The notes below the pieces were generated by a model, which made no database searches, was not told where the DNA came from, and worked only from the letters and a program-made list of their open reading frames with translations. From a gamma proteobacterium HIMB30 (lineage in GTDB: Bacteria > Pseudomonadota > Gammaproteobacteria > Pseudomonadales > Litorivicinaceae): a DNA stretch of 64,000 nt. The position numbers and the translations under genes were made by a program. The DNA is taken from contig AGIG01000034.1 in assembly GCA_000227525.2 (NCBI GenBank), positions 1 to 64,000 on the forward strand, read 5' to 3'. Of this stretch, positions 53,990 to 63,660 are shown one piece after another; positions within the stretch are counted from its first letter, which is position 1, and each line of letters opens with the position of its first letter.

Positions 53990-55155
53990 ATAACAATCAA
54001 GGATTCGTAGGGCTTCTGGTGACGATGTTTTCCGGAGCAACCAACGACAATCTCGTCAAAACTGCCTTTATCGTCGCGATCACTGCCTTATCTTGGGACG
54101 TTTTCACGCTCAATCCTGTGGTGCTCGCCAATATTGCGGCGCTGTGCTTTATCTTGCCTTTTATTGTGCTCGCCGGATTTGCAGCGCACCAAGCCAATGT
54201 CCAGGCACCCAAGCGTTGGCTGATGATTTTAAAGACCATCGAGCTTGTCCTCGCGTTGATTTCAGCAATCGCCATTTATTTCGAACTTGGGTGGTTATTA
54301 CTCTTGTGTATTGCTGGATTTGGAGTTCAGTCAGCTCTAATCGGACCACTCAAATACGCATTGATTCCTCAATTGACTGAGCAAGCAGACCTGCTCAATA
54401 AAAACGCTTGGATGGAATCAGCAACTTTTGTCGCTATTCTGATTGGTACTTTGATCGCCTCGGATTGGATCCTTCACTCAACAAACCATCTAATCACTCT
54501 GATCTTACTGATGGCTTGTACCGGATTGATGGGCGTTTTTTTCCTTCCCCACTTCGATGGGAGAGCCGACCACAATCAGCGTTCCATTCAATATTTGGTA
54601 CATCAACAGCGTCAGGATCGACAGTCTATGTCTGCAATCTGGTGCATTAGTGGATTTTGGGGTGTCGGATCGGTGTGGCTCACACACCTACCTATGCTCG
54701 CGGTCGACACCTGGCAGCTATCACCTCAATCAATTGGCACCTTACTTAGTTACTTCGTTCTCGGGGTGACGCTCGGGGCATGCCTCGGGGTATTGCTCAA
54801 AGAGCGCCATCTCACCACGAGAGTGATCGCTGGAGCCAGCACCATGGTTTTCGGCACACTCATTTTGCAGGTCAGTGATTTTCAAACCGCCACAATTGGA
54901 CTCGTGCTGACAAGCGCAGGCGGCGGATTCCTTGTATTACCGCTCTATACATTACTGCAAGATGACACGATGGTCGTCGCTAACCGTATTGCTGTGAATA
55001 ACATCGCAAATGCAATGATGATCGTGGCAACTGCCGTGATCTCTCTGCTGGTGGTCGGGCTGCTGAAACTGGATTTACTCCTTTGGCTCTTGGTTTTGAG
55101 CCTCAGCCAACTGTTCCTCTGCCTTTACCATCGCAGCAATTTGAGCCTCAGCTAA
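53971..55155 (+). CDS. LplT-like major facilitator transporter
   Basis: MFS protein of about 390 residues with eleven to twelve membrane segments, resembling the lysophospholipid flippase LplT (VTMFSGATNDNLVKTAF, then LIGPLKYALIPQLTEQADLLNKN and GGGFLVLPLYTLLQ). The separate acyltransferase partner is not seen in the window. The TTG at 53971 lies 18 bases inside fnr with no good ribosome site; a CTG at 53986 that overlaps the fnr stop (CTGA) has GAGG at 7 bases spacing and gives a more natural N-terminus. The 3' end overlaps ycgL antisense by 81 bases. Confidence 0.8.
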   Translation: MRGTQLNNNQGFVGLLVTMFSGATNDNLVKTAFIVAITALSWDVFTLNPVVLANIAALCFILPFIVLAGFAAHQANVQAPKRWLMILKTIELVLALISAIAIYFELGWLLLLCIAGFGVQSALIGPLKYALIPQLTEQADLLNKNAWMESATFVAILIGTLIASDWILHSTNHLITLILLMACTGLMGVFFLPHFDGRADHNQRSIQYLVHQQRQDRQSMSAIWCISGFWGVGSVWLTHLPMLAVDTWQLSPQSIGTLLSYFVLGVTLGACLGVLLKERHLTTRVIAGASTMVFGTLILQVSDFQTATIGLVLTSAGGGFLVLPLYTLLQDDTMVVANRIAVNNIANAMMIVATAVISLLVVGLLKLDLLLWLLVLSLSQLFLCLYHRSNLSLS

Positions 55156-55395
55156 AGCCTCTGGTGCTGGCGGCATCTGCAAAAAATAGCCCTGCTTTTC
55201 AATTGCGTCCAAGACATCCGCCGCTTCAACTCGGGCGAGTTTTTTGTCCTGCGTCAGGGGTAAGACCATGACTGATTCCGTCTGTCCAAACGTCGAAAGC
55301 AAATCATCCGGGACCTGTCGCAGTCCCTCTTTTTGATCGACGTAAAGATACATTTCTTCTTTTTTATTGCCTTTAAAAATCTCAACTATCCGCAA
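55075..55395 (-). CDS. ycgL: YcgL domain protein
   Basis: Small conserved protein of unknown function, 106 residues. The family pattern is read from RIVEIFKGNKKEEMYLYVD through VPDDLLSTFGQTESVMVLPL and GYFLQMPP, plus an alanine/glutamate-rich C-terminal tail. The start is taken as TTG at 55395 because GGAGG lies seven bases upstream and the family start is at this residue; the upstream ATG is in the end of rnd. It overlaps the rnd stop by 10 bases. The conserved rnd-ycgL pair supports the call. Confidence 0.9.
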   Translation of the reverse strand: MRIVEIFKGNKKEEMYLYVDQKEGLRQVPDDLLSTFGQTESVMVLPLTQDKKLARVEAADVLDAIEKQGYFLQMPPAPEALAEAQIAAMVKAEEQLAEAQNQEPKE

Positions 55396-56468
55396 AATAC
55401 ATCCTCCAAGAGCGGTTTTCGCCAACCCGATGGCATCCATTGCCTTCCATCGAGAGACGCGACCAACTGACGCTTTTTCACAAGCATTTCTGGGGCAATT
55501 CCCAAACTTTTAGCGATCGCTTCGACTTTGGTTTGTCGTTCTTTTAGCGCATCTTTCAGCCGCTTCGATAATGGTGGCGGTGGCGGCGCGATCGTCCCTG
55601 CTTCGAGGGATTCGTCCAATACGCGTTGCAACTGGCTACCGAATCGGTCGGCTTGTTTATCTGTTAAACCATGTTGGCTGACTAATTGGTGATGCCGTCC
55701 GACGCGTCCGGCGGCTGCGAGCGAAAATAACGATTGATCACCCAGAACATGTTTTCGAGGTTTATCGACGCGACGTGCTGCGTCTTCACGCCATTGCACC
55801 AAGTGGACCAATCTCGACATCCCTTCTGGACTCAAGCGCCAGGCATTACCAAATTTATGCACCTGCGTTTCCAGATCACCATCAACTAGAGTGGTGGCAT
55901 TTCGCTCCCGAATCGAGCGCATTTCTTCGTGCATCCAGTCAAGTCGCCCAGCCTCTTCGAGTTGCTGACACAAAATCTCATAAATTGGTTCCAAGACTAA
56001 GACATCTTCTTTGGCATATTGACACTGTGCTTCTGATAATGGACGTTTTGTCCAATCAGACCGTGTTTCTTCCTTTGATAATTCTTTCCCCAAAACTTCG
56101 GCAACCAAACCCGATAGACTGAGGGAAATTTTGTCATTCAGCAGTGCATAGGCAACCTGTGTATCAAATACAGGTGATGGAATTGAGCCAGTCAATCGAA
56201 ATAACACTTCATAGTCTTCTTGCGCCGCATGCAAAATGGAGACCGTGGTTCCAGTCAACGCATGACCCAGAGCTTTCAGGTCGAGATCGGCCTGAGGATC
56301 GATCAAGAATGCATCACCATCCACTGCGATCTGGATCAAGCCAGGCCTCGGATGAAAGGTCGATATACGCACAAATTCGGTATCCAGACCGATGGTTGTA
56401 GCATTCTCAACTGCAGTGATCAGCGTATCCAACTGTGATTGTTGGTCGATCCAGTCCGCAACACTCAA
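55386..56468 (-). CDS. rnd: Ribonuclease D
   Basis: 3'-5' exonuclease that trims tRNA and other small RNA 3' ends. The 360 residues show the DEDDy motif order: GLDTEFVRISTFHPRPGLIQ (first acids), LHAAQEDYEVLF, and YAKEDVLVLEPIYE, then one or two HRDC-type helical domains in the C-terminal half (LVQWREDAARRVDKPR). Start TTG overlaps the recR stop (TTGA). Translationally coupled with recR upstream and ycgL downstream. Confidence 0.95.
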   Translation of the reverse strand: MSVADWIDQQSQLDTLITAVENATTIGLDTEFVRISTFHPRPGLIQIAVDGDAFLIDPQADLDLKALGHALTGTTVSILHAAQEDYEVLFRLTGSIPSPVFDTQVAYALLNDKISLSLSGLVAEVLGKELSKEETRSDWTKRPLSEAQCQYAKEDVLVLEPIYEILCQQLEEAGRLDWMHEEMRSIRERNATTLVDGDLETQVHKFGNAWRLSPEGMSRLVHLVQWREDAARRVDKPRKHVLGDQSLFSLAAAGRVGRHHQLVSQHGLTDKQADRFGSQLQRVLDESLEAGTIAPPPPPLSKRLKDALKERQTKVEAIAKSLGIAPEMLVKKRQLVASLDGRQWMPSGWRKPLLEDVFCG

Positions 56469-57064
56469 AATTTGATCTCAGTCCGCGATGTCAGCGCCTG
56501 GGATAACGTAGACACATCAATATGATCGAGCTCACCACCAACCGGCACTCCTTGCGCGAGACGTGTCACTCGTGTTGGTCCACTGATGCTGGCCACGATT
56601 TGATGTGTAGTGGCCTCACCTTCAACTGTGGATGCAAGAGCAATCAGACATTCAACCGGCTTCTCGTTGTGAATCCGTTGAACCAATTCGGACAGACCAA
56701 TTTCTTTCGGTCCAAGCCCCTCAAGGGGGCTCAAAAGTCCGGAAAGGCAATGATAACGCCCCTTAAACAAGCCTGATTGTTCAATGGTCAAGATATCTCC
56801 GGGGGAAGAAACGACACATAACAATGATGGATCACGAGACACGTCCTGGCAGATCGGACAAGGTTGGGTCTCTGTCAAATTACTGCAGATTTCACAGTGT
56901 TCGATGTGTTCCAGTGCCTGACTCAGCATTTCCGCGAGATGTAAACCGCGCTCTCGATCTCGCTCGAGTAGATGGAGTGCCATTCGTGACGCCGACCGTG
57001 GTCCAACCCCCGGTAAACAGCGGAGCGCTTTTTCAAGACGCGTTAATAGCGGGGAGACACTCAT
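56465..57064 (-). CDS. recR: Recombination mediator RecR
   Basis: Zinc protein of the RecFOR pathway that loads RecA at gaps. The 199 residues have the helix-hairpin-helix LRCLPGVGPRSASRMALHLL, the zinc finger CEICSNLTETQPCPIC and the Toprim region CVVSSPGDILTIEQSG. ATGA overlap with ybaB. The dnaX-ybaB-recR order is one of the best conserved small operons in bacteria. Confidence 0.97.
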   Translation of the reverse strand: MSVSPLLTRLEKALRCLPGVGPRSASRMALHLLERDRERGLHLAEMLSQALEHIEHCEICSNLTETQPCPICQDVSRDPSLLCVVSSPGDILTIEQSGLFKGRYHCLSGLLSPLEGLGPKEIGLSELVQRIHNEKPVECLIALASTVEGEATTHQIVASISGPTRVTRLAQGVPVGGELDHIDVSTLSQALTSRTEIKF

Positions 57065-57390
57065 GAAAATGGGAATTTGAATCCAGGGGGCAGATTCAGA
57101 CCTTGAGTAAAAGATCCCATCGACTCCTGTTTCATGGTCTCGAGCTTTTGGTTTGCATCATTAATTGCAGATGCAACAAGCTCACCGACAATCTGCGGCT
57201 CATCACTCAATACATTTGGATTGATCACGACAGACTTACAATCTCCTTGACCATTTAAAGTCACTGTCACTAATCCTGCGCCTGATTCTCCCGTGACCTC
57301 TTTGTCAGACATCGCGGCTTGCGCTTCTTTCATCTGCTCAGCAACTTTCTGAGCTTGCTTCATCATCTCCTGAAGCGGTCCGTCAAACAT
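57061..57390 (-). CDS. ybaB: Nucleoid-associated protein YbaB/EbfC
   Basis: Small dimeric DNA-binding protein of the YbaB/EbfC family, 109 residues: PLQEMMKQAQKVAEQMKEAQ, a strand VTVTLNGQGDCKSVVINPNVL and C-terminal LNLPPGFKFPF. ATG at 57390 is chosen because GGAGGCACTC precedes it; the longer reading adds dnaX sequence. It overlaps the dnaX stop by 8 bases. Confidence 0.95.
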   Translation of the reverse strand: MFDGPLQEMMKQAQKVAEQMKEAQAAMSDKEVTGESGAGLVTVTLNGQGDCKSVVINPNVLSDEPQIVGELVASAINDANQKLETMKQESMGSFTQGLNLPPGFKFPFS

Positions 57391-59230
57391 GAGTGCCTCC
57401 ATCTCTTGGCTCAATAGACTCAATGCGCACTGTTGCATCAAACTGCTCAGTCAATGCGCTCACAAATGGATCTTCAGTAAATTGTTTTTTTGCAAGTGCC
57501 AACCGCTCTTGACTCAGGCGCAACCGATACTGTTCTGGCGTCTCCGCTAAATCGTCTCGGACCTCGACCACCAACACCACAGATTGTCCCACTTGTGACG
57601 CAAACGCCTCAGCGATGCGTCGTTGATGCATGTCATTGATCAGACTGTGAGTATGCGGGTTCGTGGCTAGAATAATTTCATTTGCTGATACGGAGATCAA
57701 TACGGTTTGCGCAAGCAGCGACGCGGTCATCCCATTCAAACCAAGTAGGCGACTCTCATAAACCCAGGCATCCGGAGATAACGAAAGCCCCAAGGGCTCC
57801 TCGGTTACTTCATTTGCGGTATCTTCGGACTGCTCTTCGCTAGTCCGTGTCGCATCGACAAGCACGCGAGCATCAACCGTGATCGCGTGCTCATCCATTT
57901 CATCCTGCATCCGATGGTCTGTTTCCGAGCCAAGTTCAATCACAGCCCCTTCAACAATCGGATCTGTTACCTCATGATGCCCTTTTTCCGACAGATCATG
58001 CGAAGTCTCAGGTGGCGGTATCGATGCGGTATCCAAGCCATCGGTCACAATGGAAAGATTGGGCTCAGGCTCAGGCTCAGGGTTTGATTCAGAATCCGGT
58101 GTCGAGTAATTAGCCTCAGTTTCAGAAAGATACTCGCCTGCACGCGCGGGACGGAATGCGATCATGCGTAGAATCAGCATTTCAAAGGCAGAGCGCGCGT
58201 CAGAGGCCATCGGTAAATCGCGATATCCTGTCAATGCAAACTGATATGCCAACTGAAGAAATTCTGGCGACATTTGAGTGGCCAGCTCTCTCACGGCCTT
58301 CTGCTCACTCGGTGAAAGATGATTGATGGCATCATGATTAATCTGGGTCACCGCCACCTGATGAAGCATTGATTGGATACCGCTGACCAATGCCATCCAA
58401 TCTGGTGTTTCACGAGAGAGTTGCTCAATGCGCTTGAGTGCCTCGATTGCATCCCCTTTTGCAATATCGGCAAGTAGCAGCGGAATTTCTGAAATTCCCT
58501 GCGCTCCAAGCATCTCTATGACGTTCGCCGAGGTGACCGAACCCTGTCCATGTGCGATCGCTTGATCAAGCAGCGTCATTGCGTCTCGAACAGAACCACG
58601 ACCCGCTTTTGCAAGATGCCAGAGCGCATCGTTCTGATACGTAATCTGTTCTTCGGTTAATACGTGTTCAAGATGAGATTGAACCAGATCGGGGCTCAAA
58701 TCCCGAAGATGGAACTGTAGACAACGCGACAACACCGTTGGCAACAATTTCTGAGGGTCTGTCGTTGCCAACAAAAACACAACGTGCTCGGGAGGCTCTT
58801 CGAGCGTTTTCAATAACGCATTAAAGGAATGCGTCGTCAGCATGTGCACTTCGTCAATCAGATACACTTTGTAGCGCCCTTGACTGGGTGCGTAGCTTAC
58901 ATTTTCAAGAAGCTCGCGCGTGTCATCGACCTTTGTGCGACTGGCGGCATCGACCTCCAACAGATCAACAAAACGATTTTCCGAGATCGCCCGACAGTTG
59001 AAGCATACGCCACATGGAGTCGCTGAAATACCCTGCTCGCAGTTTAGGCAGCGAGCCAGAATCCGAGCGATGGTTGTCTTACCGACGCCACGAGTGCCTG
59101 TGAAAAGATACGCATGATGCAAACGACCCGAATCGAGGGCATGTGTCAGTGCTTTTCGCACATGCTCCTGACCGATTAACTGATCGAATGTGGTCGGGCG
59201 CCATTTTCTGGCTAAGACCTGCTGACTCAT
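57383..59230 (-). CDS. dnaX: DNA polymerase III gamma/tau subunit
   Basis: AAA+ clamp-loader subunit. The 615 residues start SQQVLARKWRPTTFDQLIGQ, contain the Walker A FTGTRGVGKTTIAR, the four-Cys zinc module (CLNCEQG...CGVCFNC) and the DEVHML Walker B, then an acidic linker (SNPEPEPEPN) and a C-terminal tau-like domain. The longer reading upstream of ATG 59230 crosses the SRP RNA and is spurious. No A6G slippery heptamer was seen near the domain III/IV boundary, so a shorter gamma form is not predicted here. Confidence 0.95.
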   Translation of the reverse strand: MSQQVLARKWRPTTFDQLIGQEHVRKALTHALDSGRLHHAYLFTGTRGVGKTTIARILARCLNCEQGISATPCGVCFNCRAISENRFVDLLEVDAASRTKVDDTRELLENVSYAPSQGRYKVYLIDEVHMLTTHSFNALLKTLEEPPEHVVFLLATTDPQKLLPTVLSRCLQFHLRDLSPDLVQSHLEHVLTEEQITYQNDALWHLAKAGRGSVRDAMTLLDQAIAHGQGSVTSANVIEMLGAQGISEIPLLLADIAKGDAIEALKRIEQLSRETPDWMALVSGIQSMLHQVAVTQINHDAINHLSPSEQKAVRELATQMSPEFLQLAYQFALTGYRDLPMASDARSAFEMLILRMIAFRPARAGEYLSETEANYSTPDSESNPEPEPEPNLSIVTDGLDTASIPPPETSHDLSEKGHHEVTDPIVEGAVIELGSETDHRMQDEMDEHAITVDARVLVDATRTSEEQSEDTANEVTEEPLGLSLSPDAWVYESRLLGLNGMTASLLAQTVLISVSANEIILATNPHTHSLINDMHQRRIAEAFASQVGQSVVLVVEVRDDLAETPEQYRLRLSQERLALAKKQFTEDPFVSALTEQFDATVRIESIEPRDGGTHV

Positions 59231-59252
59231 GCATGCCTCTTTTGATTGGAAG

Positions 59253-59352
59253 CAACTCCTGCCAGCCACACCCCGGCACACCAAACATCCGCTGCCGCTG
59301 CTCCCTTCCGGGCCTGACGGGGTTCACAAATATCCAATTGCGAGGGGACCGA
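59253..59352 (-). ncRNA. ffs: Signal recognition particle 4.5S RNA
   Basis: About 100 bases with approximate ends. The highly conserved SRP Alu-less core reads on the minus strand as GTCAGGCCCGGAAGGGAGCAG, close to the E. coli GTCAGGTCCGGAAGGAAGCAG, and the facing side GTGTGCCGGGGTGTGGCTGG completes the hairpin. It sits 22 bases before the dnaX start in the same direction; the ffs-dnaX-ybaB-recR order is also found in Firmicutes. Confidence 0.95.
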
Positions 59353-59396
59353 CAAGAGTCACCATTGAATCCCGACTATTCGGGGGCCCTCTATTG

Positions 59397-60158
59397 TCAG
59401 GGTAACCATGCCTCAGATGCAAGTTTGATTGCCATGAGACTGCACATGAACACCACCAAAGGCCGAATCAAAATAATTCCACGCCCGAGCATGACGCGAG
59501 TTCCCAATAAAGCACCAAGAATTTGCGCCGGTATCATGACGGCCACAGCAGACCAAATCACCAAATCACTGGTTGCGAACATCAAAAATGCGGCCAAATT
59601 GGTCATGGCGTTGAAAAGTTTGGCATGGATCGTTGCATCCCGAAGCCCAAGACCGAGCATCGATATCATAAATAATGCAAATAACGATCCTGTACCGGGC
59701 CCAAAAAAACCATCATAAAACCCAATGAAAGCGATACCCATCATTGCGAGAACGCCAAATGATGGTGGGTGATCCATTGCCGTCTGTGGTAGGCGGACAA
59801 AACCAAAATATAAGGCCGCAGCAAACAGCAAAATGGGAACAATTCGATCTAGCCAATCGGCATCCGAGACTGCTCGCAAACTCCATGCCCCGATAAGCGC
59901 CATCACGAAAGCCAGCAAAGCAAAGGGCCATAGCGATGCGATCTTGATGTGACCGGAAGTCATAAGTCTCGACGCGGCGGTTAAAGTACCAGCGAAGGCC
60001 TGACATTTGTTGGTGGCTAAAGCTTGAGCAGGTGTCAGACCGACTAAAAGAAACGCTGGGATCGTGATCAATCCACCGCCACCTGCGAGGGTATCAACAA
60101 ATCCAGCGACAAAAGCAACAGTGGCTAAAAGAAGAAGCCAATCAGCCTCAATGATCAA
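59397..60158 (-). CDS. TauE/SafE family sulfite/sulfonate exporter
   Basis: Inner-membrane transporter of 253 residues with seven or eight hydrophobic segments. Family motifs: [20 protein letters not shown] at the start, [10 protein letters not shown], and [15 protein letters not shown] in the middle. Predicted to export sulfite, sulfoacetate or a similar anion, of interest for a sulfur oxidiser. Start is TTG at 60158 inside the last codons of purC; no ATG fits. It is the last gene of the dapA-bamC-MBL-purC set. Confidence 0.88.
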   Translation of the reverse strand: MIIEADWLLLLATVAFVAGFVDTLAGGGGLITIPAFLLVGLTPAQALATNKCQAFAGTLTAASRLMTSGHIKIASLWPFALLAFVMALIGAWSLRAVSDADWLDRIVPILLFAAALYFGFVRLPQTAMDHPPSFGVLAMMGIAFIGFYDGFFGPGTGSLFALFMISMLGLGLRDATIHAKLFNAMTNLAAFLMFATSDLVIWSAVAVMIPAQILGALLGTRVMLGRGIILIRPLVVFMCSLMAIKLASEAWLP

Positions 60159-60864
60159 ATACGATGCCTAATCGCTGGCCGACTTCAAGATAAGCGTCCA
60201 GAACGCCACCCAGTTTCTGTCGAAAACGATCTTTATCTTTCTTTTCGCCGGTCGCCTGATCCCATAGACGGCATCCATCGGGACTGAATTCATCACCAAG
60301 CACGATCTCGCCATGAAAACGACCGAATTCGAGCTTAAAGTCGACAAGGTGTAAACCTGCCTCATCGAACATTGCTTTCAAGACGTGATTGGCTTTGAGC
60401 GTCAATTCATGCATCCGAGCCATTTCTTCGCGGGTTGCCCAGCCAAACGCTTCAACATGATGCTCGGTGATCATTGGATCGTGTAATGCATCATTTTTGA
60501 GAAATAATTCAAAAAGCGGTGGATCAAAATCAAGACCTTCCTCCACTCCCAGACGACGGACTAACGATCCTGCCGATTTGTTCCTCACCACACATTCAAC
60601 CGGGATCATATCGAGCCGCTTGACGAGTGCATCTGTAGCGCTCAGTCGGTCGACAAAATGCGTTGGAATCCCCGCATCAGACAATCGAGCCATGATAAAT
60701 GCATTGAACTGGTTATTAATCGCCCCTTTGTCAGACAGTTGCTCGATGATCTCGCCGTCAAATGCCGAGGTATCATCGCGAAACTGCAACACCAGAAGGT
60801 CTGGATCATCTGTTAGATATGCAGATTTCGCCTTTCCTTGATACAACAATTCCAATGCGTTCAT
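60148..60864 (-). CDS. purC: Phosphoribosylaminoimidazole-succinocarboxamide synthase
   Basis: Purine biosynthesis, joins aspartate to CAIR with ATP to give SAICAR. The 238 residues begin [20 protein letters not shown] and contain [44 protein letters not shown] and [18 protein letters not shown]. The ATG at 60864 follows AGGAAGACC and overlaps the MBL gene stop (ATGA). purC next to dapA and bamC is a gammaproteobacterial pattern. Confidence 0.97.
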   Translation of the reverse strand: MNALELLYQGKAKSAYLTDDPDLLVLQFRDDTSAFDGEIIEQLSDKGAINNQFNAFIMARLSDAGIPTHFVDRLSATDALVKRLDMIPVECVVRNKSAGSLVRRLGVEEGLDFDPPLFELFLKNDALHDPMITEHHVEAFGWATREEMARMHELTLKANHVLKAMFDEAGLHLVDFKLEFGRFHGEIVLGDEFSPDGCRLWDQATGEKKDKDRFRQKLGGVLDAYLEVGQRLGIVFDH

Positions 60865-61622
60865 GGTCTTCCTATCTCTATCCAATTAAATCCATCGGAC
60901 TGGGACGCAATCAAACGCTGAACGTCTTGATGCGCTAATACATGATCCAATGCCTGTTTCACTCGGGAGGTATCGTTATTGGTTTCGCTAATATGGCACG
61001 CTACAACAGTTTTGAGTCGATCACTAACAATTCGTTGCAAAAGCTCAGATGCCTGAGCGTTATTCAAATGCCCAAAATCACCACTGACGCGCGTTTTTAA
61101 AAAGGCAGGATAAGGGCCTTTCTGAAGTAATTCGAGATCATGATTAAACTCCACCGAAATCGCATCAAGATCCTGGTAGCCTTCGATAACGCGCGGCGAC
61201 AGACTGCCTAAATCACTCAGAATCCCAAGACGCATGCCATTACAGTGAAAAACAAACTGGAGCGGCTCTCGTGCATCGTGCGGGACTGTCACCGGGCTAA
61301 TATCAATATCACCGATAGAGAATAAGCCACTGATATTAATGGGATTATTGAATCGATCAGTGCCGACTTCGATCCAGGTTCCACGAGACGCATAGACTGG
61401 GATCGAGTGCTTATTAGCAAGTGCTTCAACGCCACTCACATGATCACTGTGCTCGTGAGTGACTAGGATACCGTCTAAGTCTTCGGGATCGAGGCCCAAT
61501 CGTTTCAGACGGGCAAACGCCTCTTTGTAGTGAAACCCGCAATCAACCAGCACGATAGTGGTTTGCGATGCGACGATTGAACCATTCCCTCGACTTCCGC
61601 TACCAAGCGATGCAAATCGCAC
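60861..61622 (-). CDS. MBL-fold metallohydrolase, YycJ-like
   Basis: Metallo-beta-lactamase-fold hydrolase of 253 residues, with the two-metal motif [26 protein letters not shown] at the start and a late metal His in HISETNND. Resembles the YycJ/WalJ exonuclease group, perhaps a nuclease in DNA repair, though RNA or small-molecule substrates are not excluded. Start is GTG overlapping the bamC stop (TAGTG); stop overlaps purC. Situated between bamC and purC. Confidence 0.88.
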   Translation of the reverse strand: MRFASLGSGSRGNGSIVASQTTIVLVDCGFHYKEAFARLKRLGLDPEDLDGILVTHEHSDHVSGVEALANKHSIPVYASRGTWIEVGTDRFNNPINISGLFSIGDIDISPVTVPHDAREPLQFVFHCNGMRLGILSDLGSLSPRVIEGYQDLDAISVEFNHDLELLQKGPYPAFLKTRVSGDFGHLNNAQASELLQRIVSDRLKTVVACHISETNNDTSRVKQALDHVLAHQDVQRLIASQSDGFNWIEIGRP

Positions 61623-62665
61623 TAGTACAGACGCTCCCTGAATTCACGTATGAGTTCGTTGGCGCCACCGATCGACGCTGCAGCGCCTGTCGGTACCACC
61701 TTCACGACCAGTCCTTCGTCGGTCGGCTGCATTTGCACTTGATACGATCCAACTGGATCTTCGATAGTGGTCGCAATCGCTCGGTTCAAAGCACTCATTG
61801 TTGCCAAGCGACGTTCTGTTGCTTTGCGGACGTAGCGAATATTGAGTAGACCTTTTTCAAGATCTCCTCCATCGATGGCTCCGCCCAAATCGCGGACTGC
61901 GTCGACCGTCACGCCGAATACGCGCGGGATATCGGCTTGCACCACCAGCTCATCCATTCCCTCGATTCGTCGAGAAGTCATTCGATTCCCAACCTCGAGC
62001 AAAGAAAGGGCTCGCGAGACTGCCTTCCCTTCATCCTCTCGACGCTCAAGATGGTATTTCAATTCATCGAGAATACGACCAGTCAACACGTCATCAAAGC
62101 TTCCACTCGACGGCTCTAATCGGACTTCACTTGTACCGACGCGCAATCCAGCTTCCAGAGAGAAACGAAGCCCAACCCGGCCAACCTCGGGCGCAAAATG
62201 GCGAATAATTCGACTACCAGAATGCGTGTTGACCCCTTGGAATACGCTCGACTCAACGCGCTGCGTACCATCCGTTTGCGCTGATTCGACAACCGTTAAT
62301 TTATTTTCAGTAATGAATCGCTCAAGCTCTGGCCAAACAGCAGACGGCGCCTCTGGGATAGACAGCCAATGCAAATCACCAAGTTGATAGCGGCGGATCG
62401 TCGGCAAAGTGAGCGTGCGCAATGCGGCTTCCGCGCGTGGCGCTTCAAATGATCCACCATACAATCCAGCCGTGGGCTCGTCGACGCCAGGAATTCGAAG
62501 TGATTCATTCACGCGATCATCAGACAGTCCGTCCGGCACCTTCAGCTTCGGTTCGACGTAGGCGGCTTGGTAATCCAGCTGACGATCGCGGATAGCGGCT
62601 TGCTGGTTTGAACCGGAACATCCTACTAATGCACTAATACAAACAATGAAAAGAATACGTCTCAC
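61622..62665 (-). CDS. bamC: Outer membrane assembly lipoprotein BamC
   Basis: Lipoprotein of the BAM complex that inserts beta-barrel proteins in the outer membrane. The 347 residues begin with a signal and lipobox (ILFIVCISALVGCSG). A long extended N-terminal segment (YQAAYVEPKLKVPDGLSDD, typical of BamC's BamD-binding strap) is followed by two helix-grip domains. Start GTG overlaps the dapA stop by four bases (GTGA). Order dapA-bamC is conserved with E. coli. Confidence 0.92.
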   Translation of the reverse strand: MRRILFIVCISALVGCSGSNQQAAIRDRQLDYQAAYVEPKLKVPDGLSDDRVNESLRIPGVDEPTAGLYGGSFEAPRAEAALRTLTLPTIRRYQLGDLHWLSIPEAPSAVWPELERFITENKLTVVESAQTDGTQRVESSVFQGVNTHSGSRIIRHFAPEVGRVGLRFSLEAGLRVGTSEVRLEPSSGSFDDVLTGRILDELKYHLERREDEGKAVSRALSLLEVGNRMTSRRIEGMDELVVQADIPRVFGVTVDAVRDLGGAIDGGDLEKGLLNIRYVRKATERRLATMSALNRAIATTIEDPVGSYQVQMQPTDEGLVVKVVPTGAAASIGGANELIREFRERLY

Positions 62666-63540
62666 AGATGAATACCTGCCTGGCTGCAGGCTTCGCGAAC
62701 CACGATTTCCCCCTCCGAGGTCAACGGCACAAGGGGTAATCGGCAGTCTGGACGCATAAGCCCCATCTCAGCTAACGCCCACTTACTCGGAATTGGGTTG
62801 GGTTCGACGAATAATTTCGAATGGAGCCCCAACAGCTGATTGTTGAGTGCTTCAGCCTCTGCTCGATGACCGGCCATCGCATGGTCAACCATCTGAGACA
62901 TCAGGCGCGGCGCGACATTCGCAGTCACAGAGATGTCACCATCACCACCTAACAGACACAGCTCCATGGCCGTCGGATCATCTCCTGAATAGACAGCAAA
63001 TCCGTCTGGACGATTCTTAAGAACGTACTTCGCTCGCTCTAAATTACCCGTCGCATCCTTGATCCCCGCGATATTCGATACTTCAGCCAATTCGAGTGTC
63101 GTATCGTCGGCAATATCTGTCACTGTCCGTCCAGGGACGTTGTACAAAATAATCGGCAAATGCGTACTGCCTGCAACAGCCTTGAAATGTGCAAGCAAAC
63201 CACTCTGCGGCGGCTTGTTGTAGTACGGAGCAACAGACAAAATTGCATCCGCACCGGCTTCAGTCGCTGCTTCTGTCAACTGGCAAGCTTCTGCTGTTGA
63301 ATTAGAGCCCGCACCCGCGATGACTGGAATACGACCGGCAACGTACTCCACGGTCGCCTTGATGACATCACGATCTTCTGAGTGAGATAGCGTCGCAGAT
63401 TCACCAGTTGTGCCGACAGCAACAATGGCATGTGTGCCCTCGCTCACATGAAACTCAACCAATCGTCTCAGCGCGTCGTAATCCACGGCTCCTGCTGTAT
63501 TAAACGGAGTAACAAGCGCAACGATACTGCCTCGAATCAT
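62662..63540 (-). CDS. dapA: 4-hydroxy-tetrahydrodipicolinate synthase
   Basis: First committed step of lysine and meso-diaminopimelate synthesis from pyruvate and aspartate semialdehyde. The 292 residues match the family: GSIVALVTPFNTAGAVDYDA, VGTTGESATLSH, the Tyr in YNVPGRTV and the Schiff-base Lys in IAGIKDATGNLER. Divergent from bcp across 120 bases. First gene of dapA-bamC-MBL-purC-tauE. Confidence 0.97.
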   Translation of the reverse strand: MIRGSIVALVTPFNTAGAVDYDALRRLVEFHVSEGTHAIVAVGTTGESATLSHSEDRDVIKATVEYVAGRIPVIAGAGSNSTAEACQLTEAATEAGADAILSVAPYYNKPPQSGLLAHFKAVAGSTHLPIILYNVPGRTVTDIADDTTLELAEVSNIAGIKDATGNLERAKYVLKNRPDGFAVYSGDDPTAMELCLLGGDGDISVTANVAPRLMSQMVDHAMAGHRAEAEALNNQLLGLHSKLFVEPNPIPSKWALAEMGLMRPDCRLPLVPLTSEGEIVVREACSQAGIHL

Positions 63541-63660
63541 GTGGAAAAAACCTTCGCTGTGAATAAGCCCTCTATGGTACAGACCGAGCGATTCTTACGG
63601 CAAGGTTGCAAACCAGAAAAAAATCGCCACACACCTCTTTACGCCACATTTGGAGGACTT

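Noticed and set aside
57481-57500. A-rich run GCAAAAAAACAA in dnaX as a tau/gamma frameshift site
   Set aside because: It lies close to the C-terminus, far from the boundary where gamma would end, and lacks the AAAAAAG heptamer.
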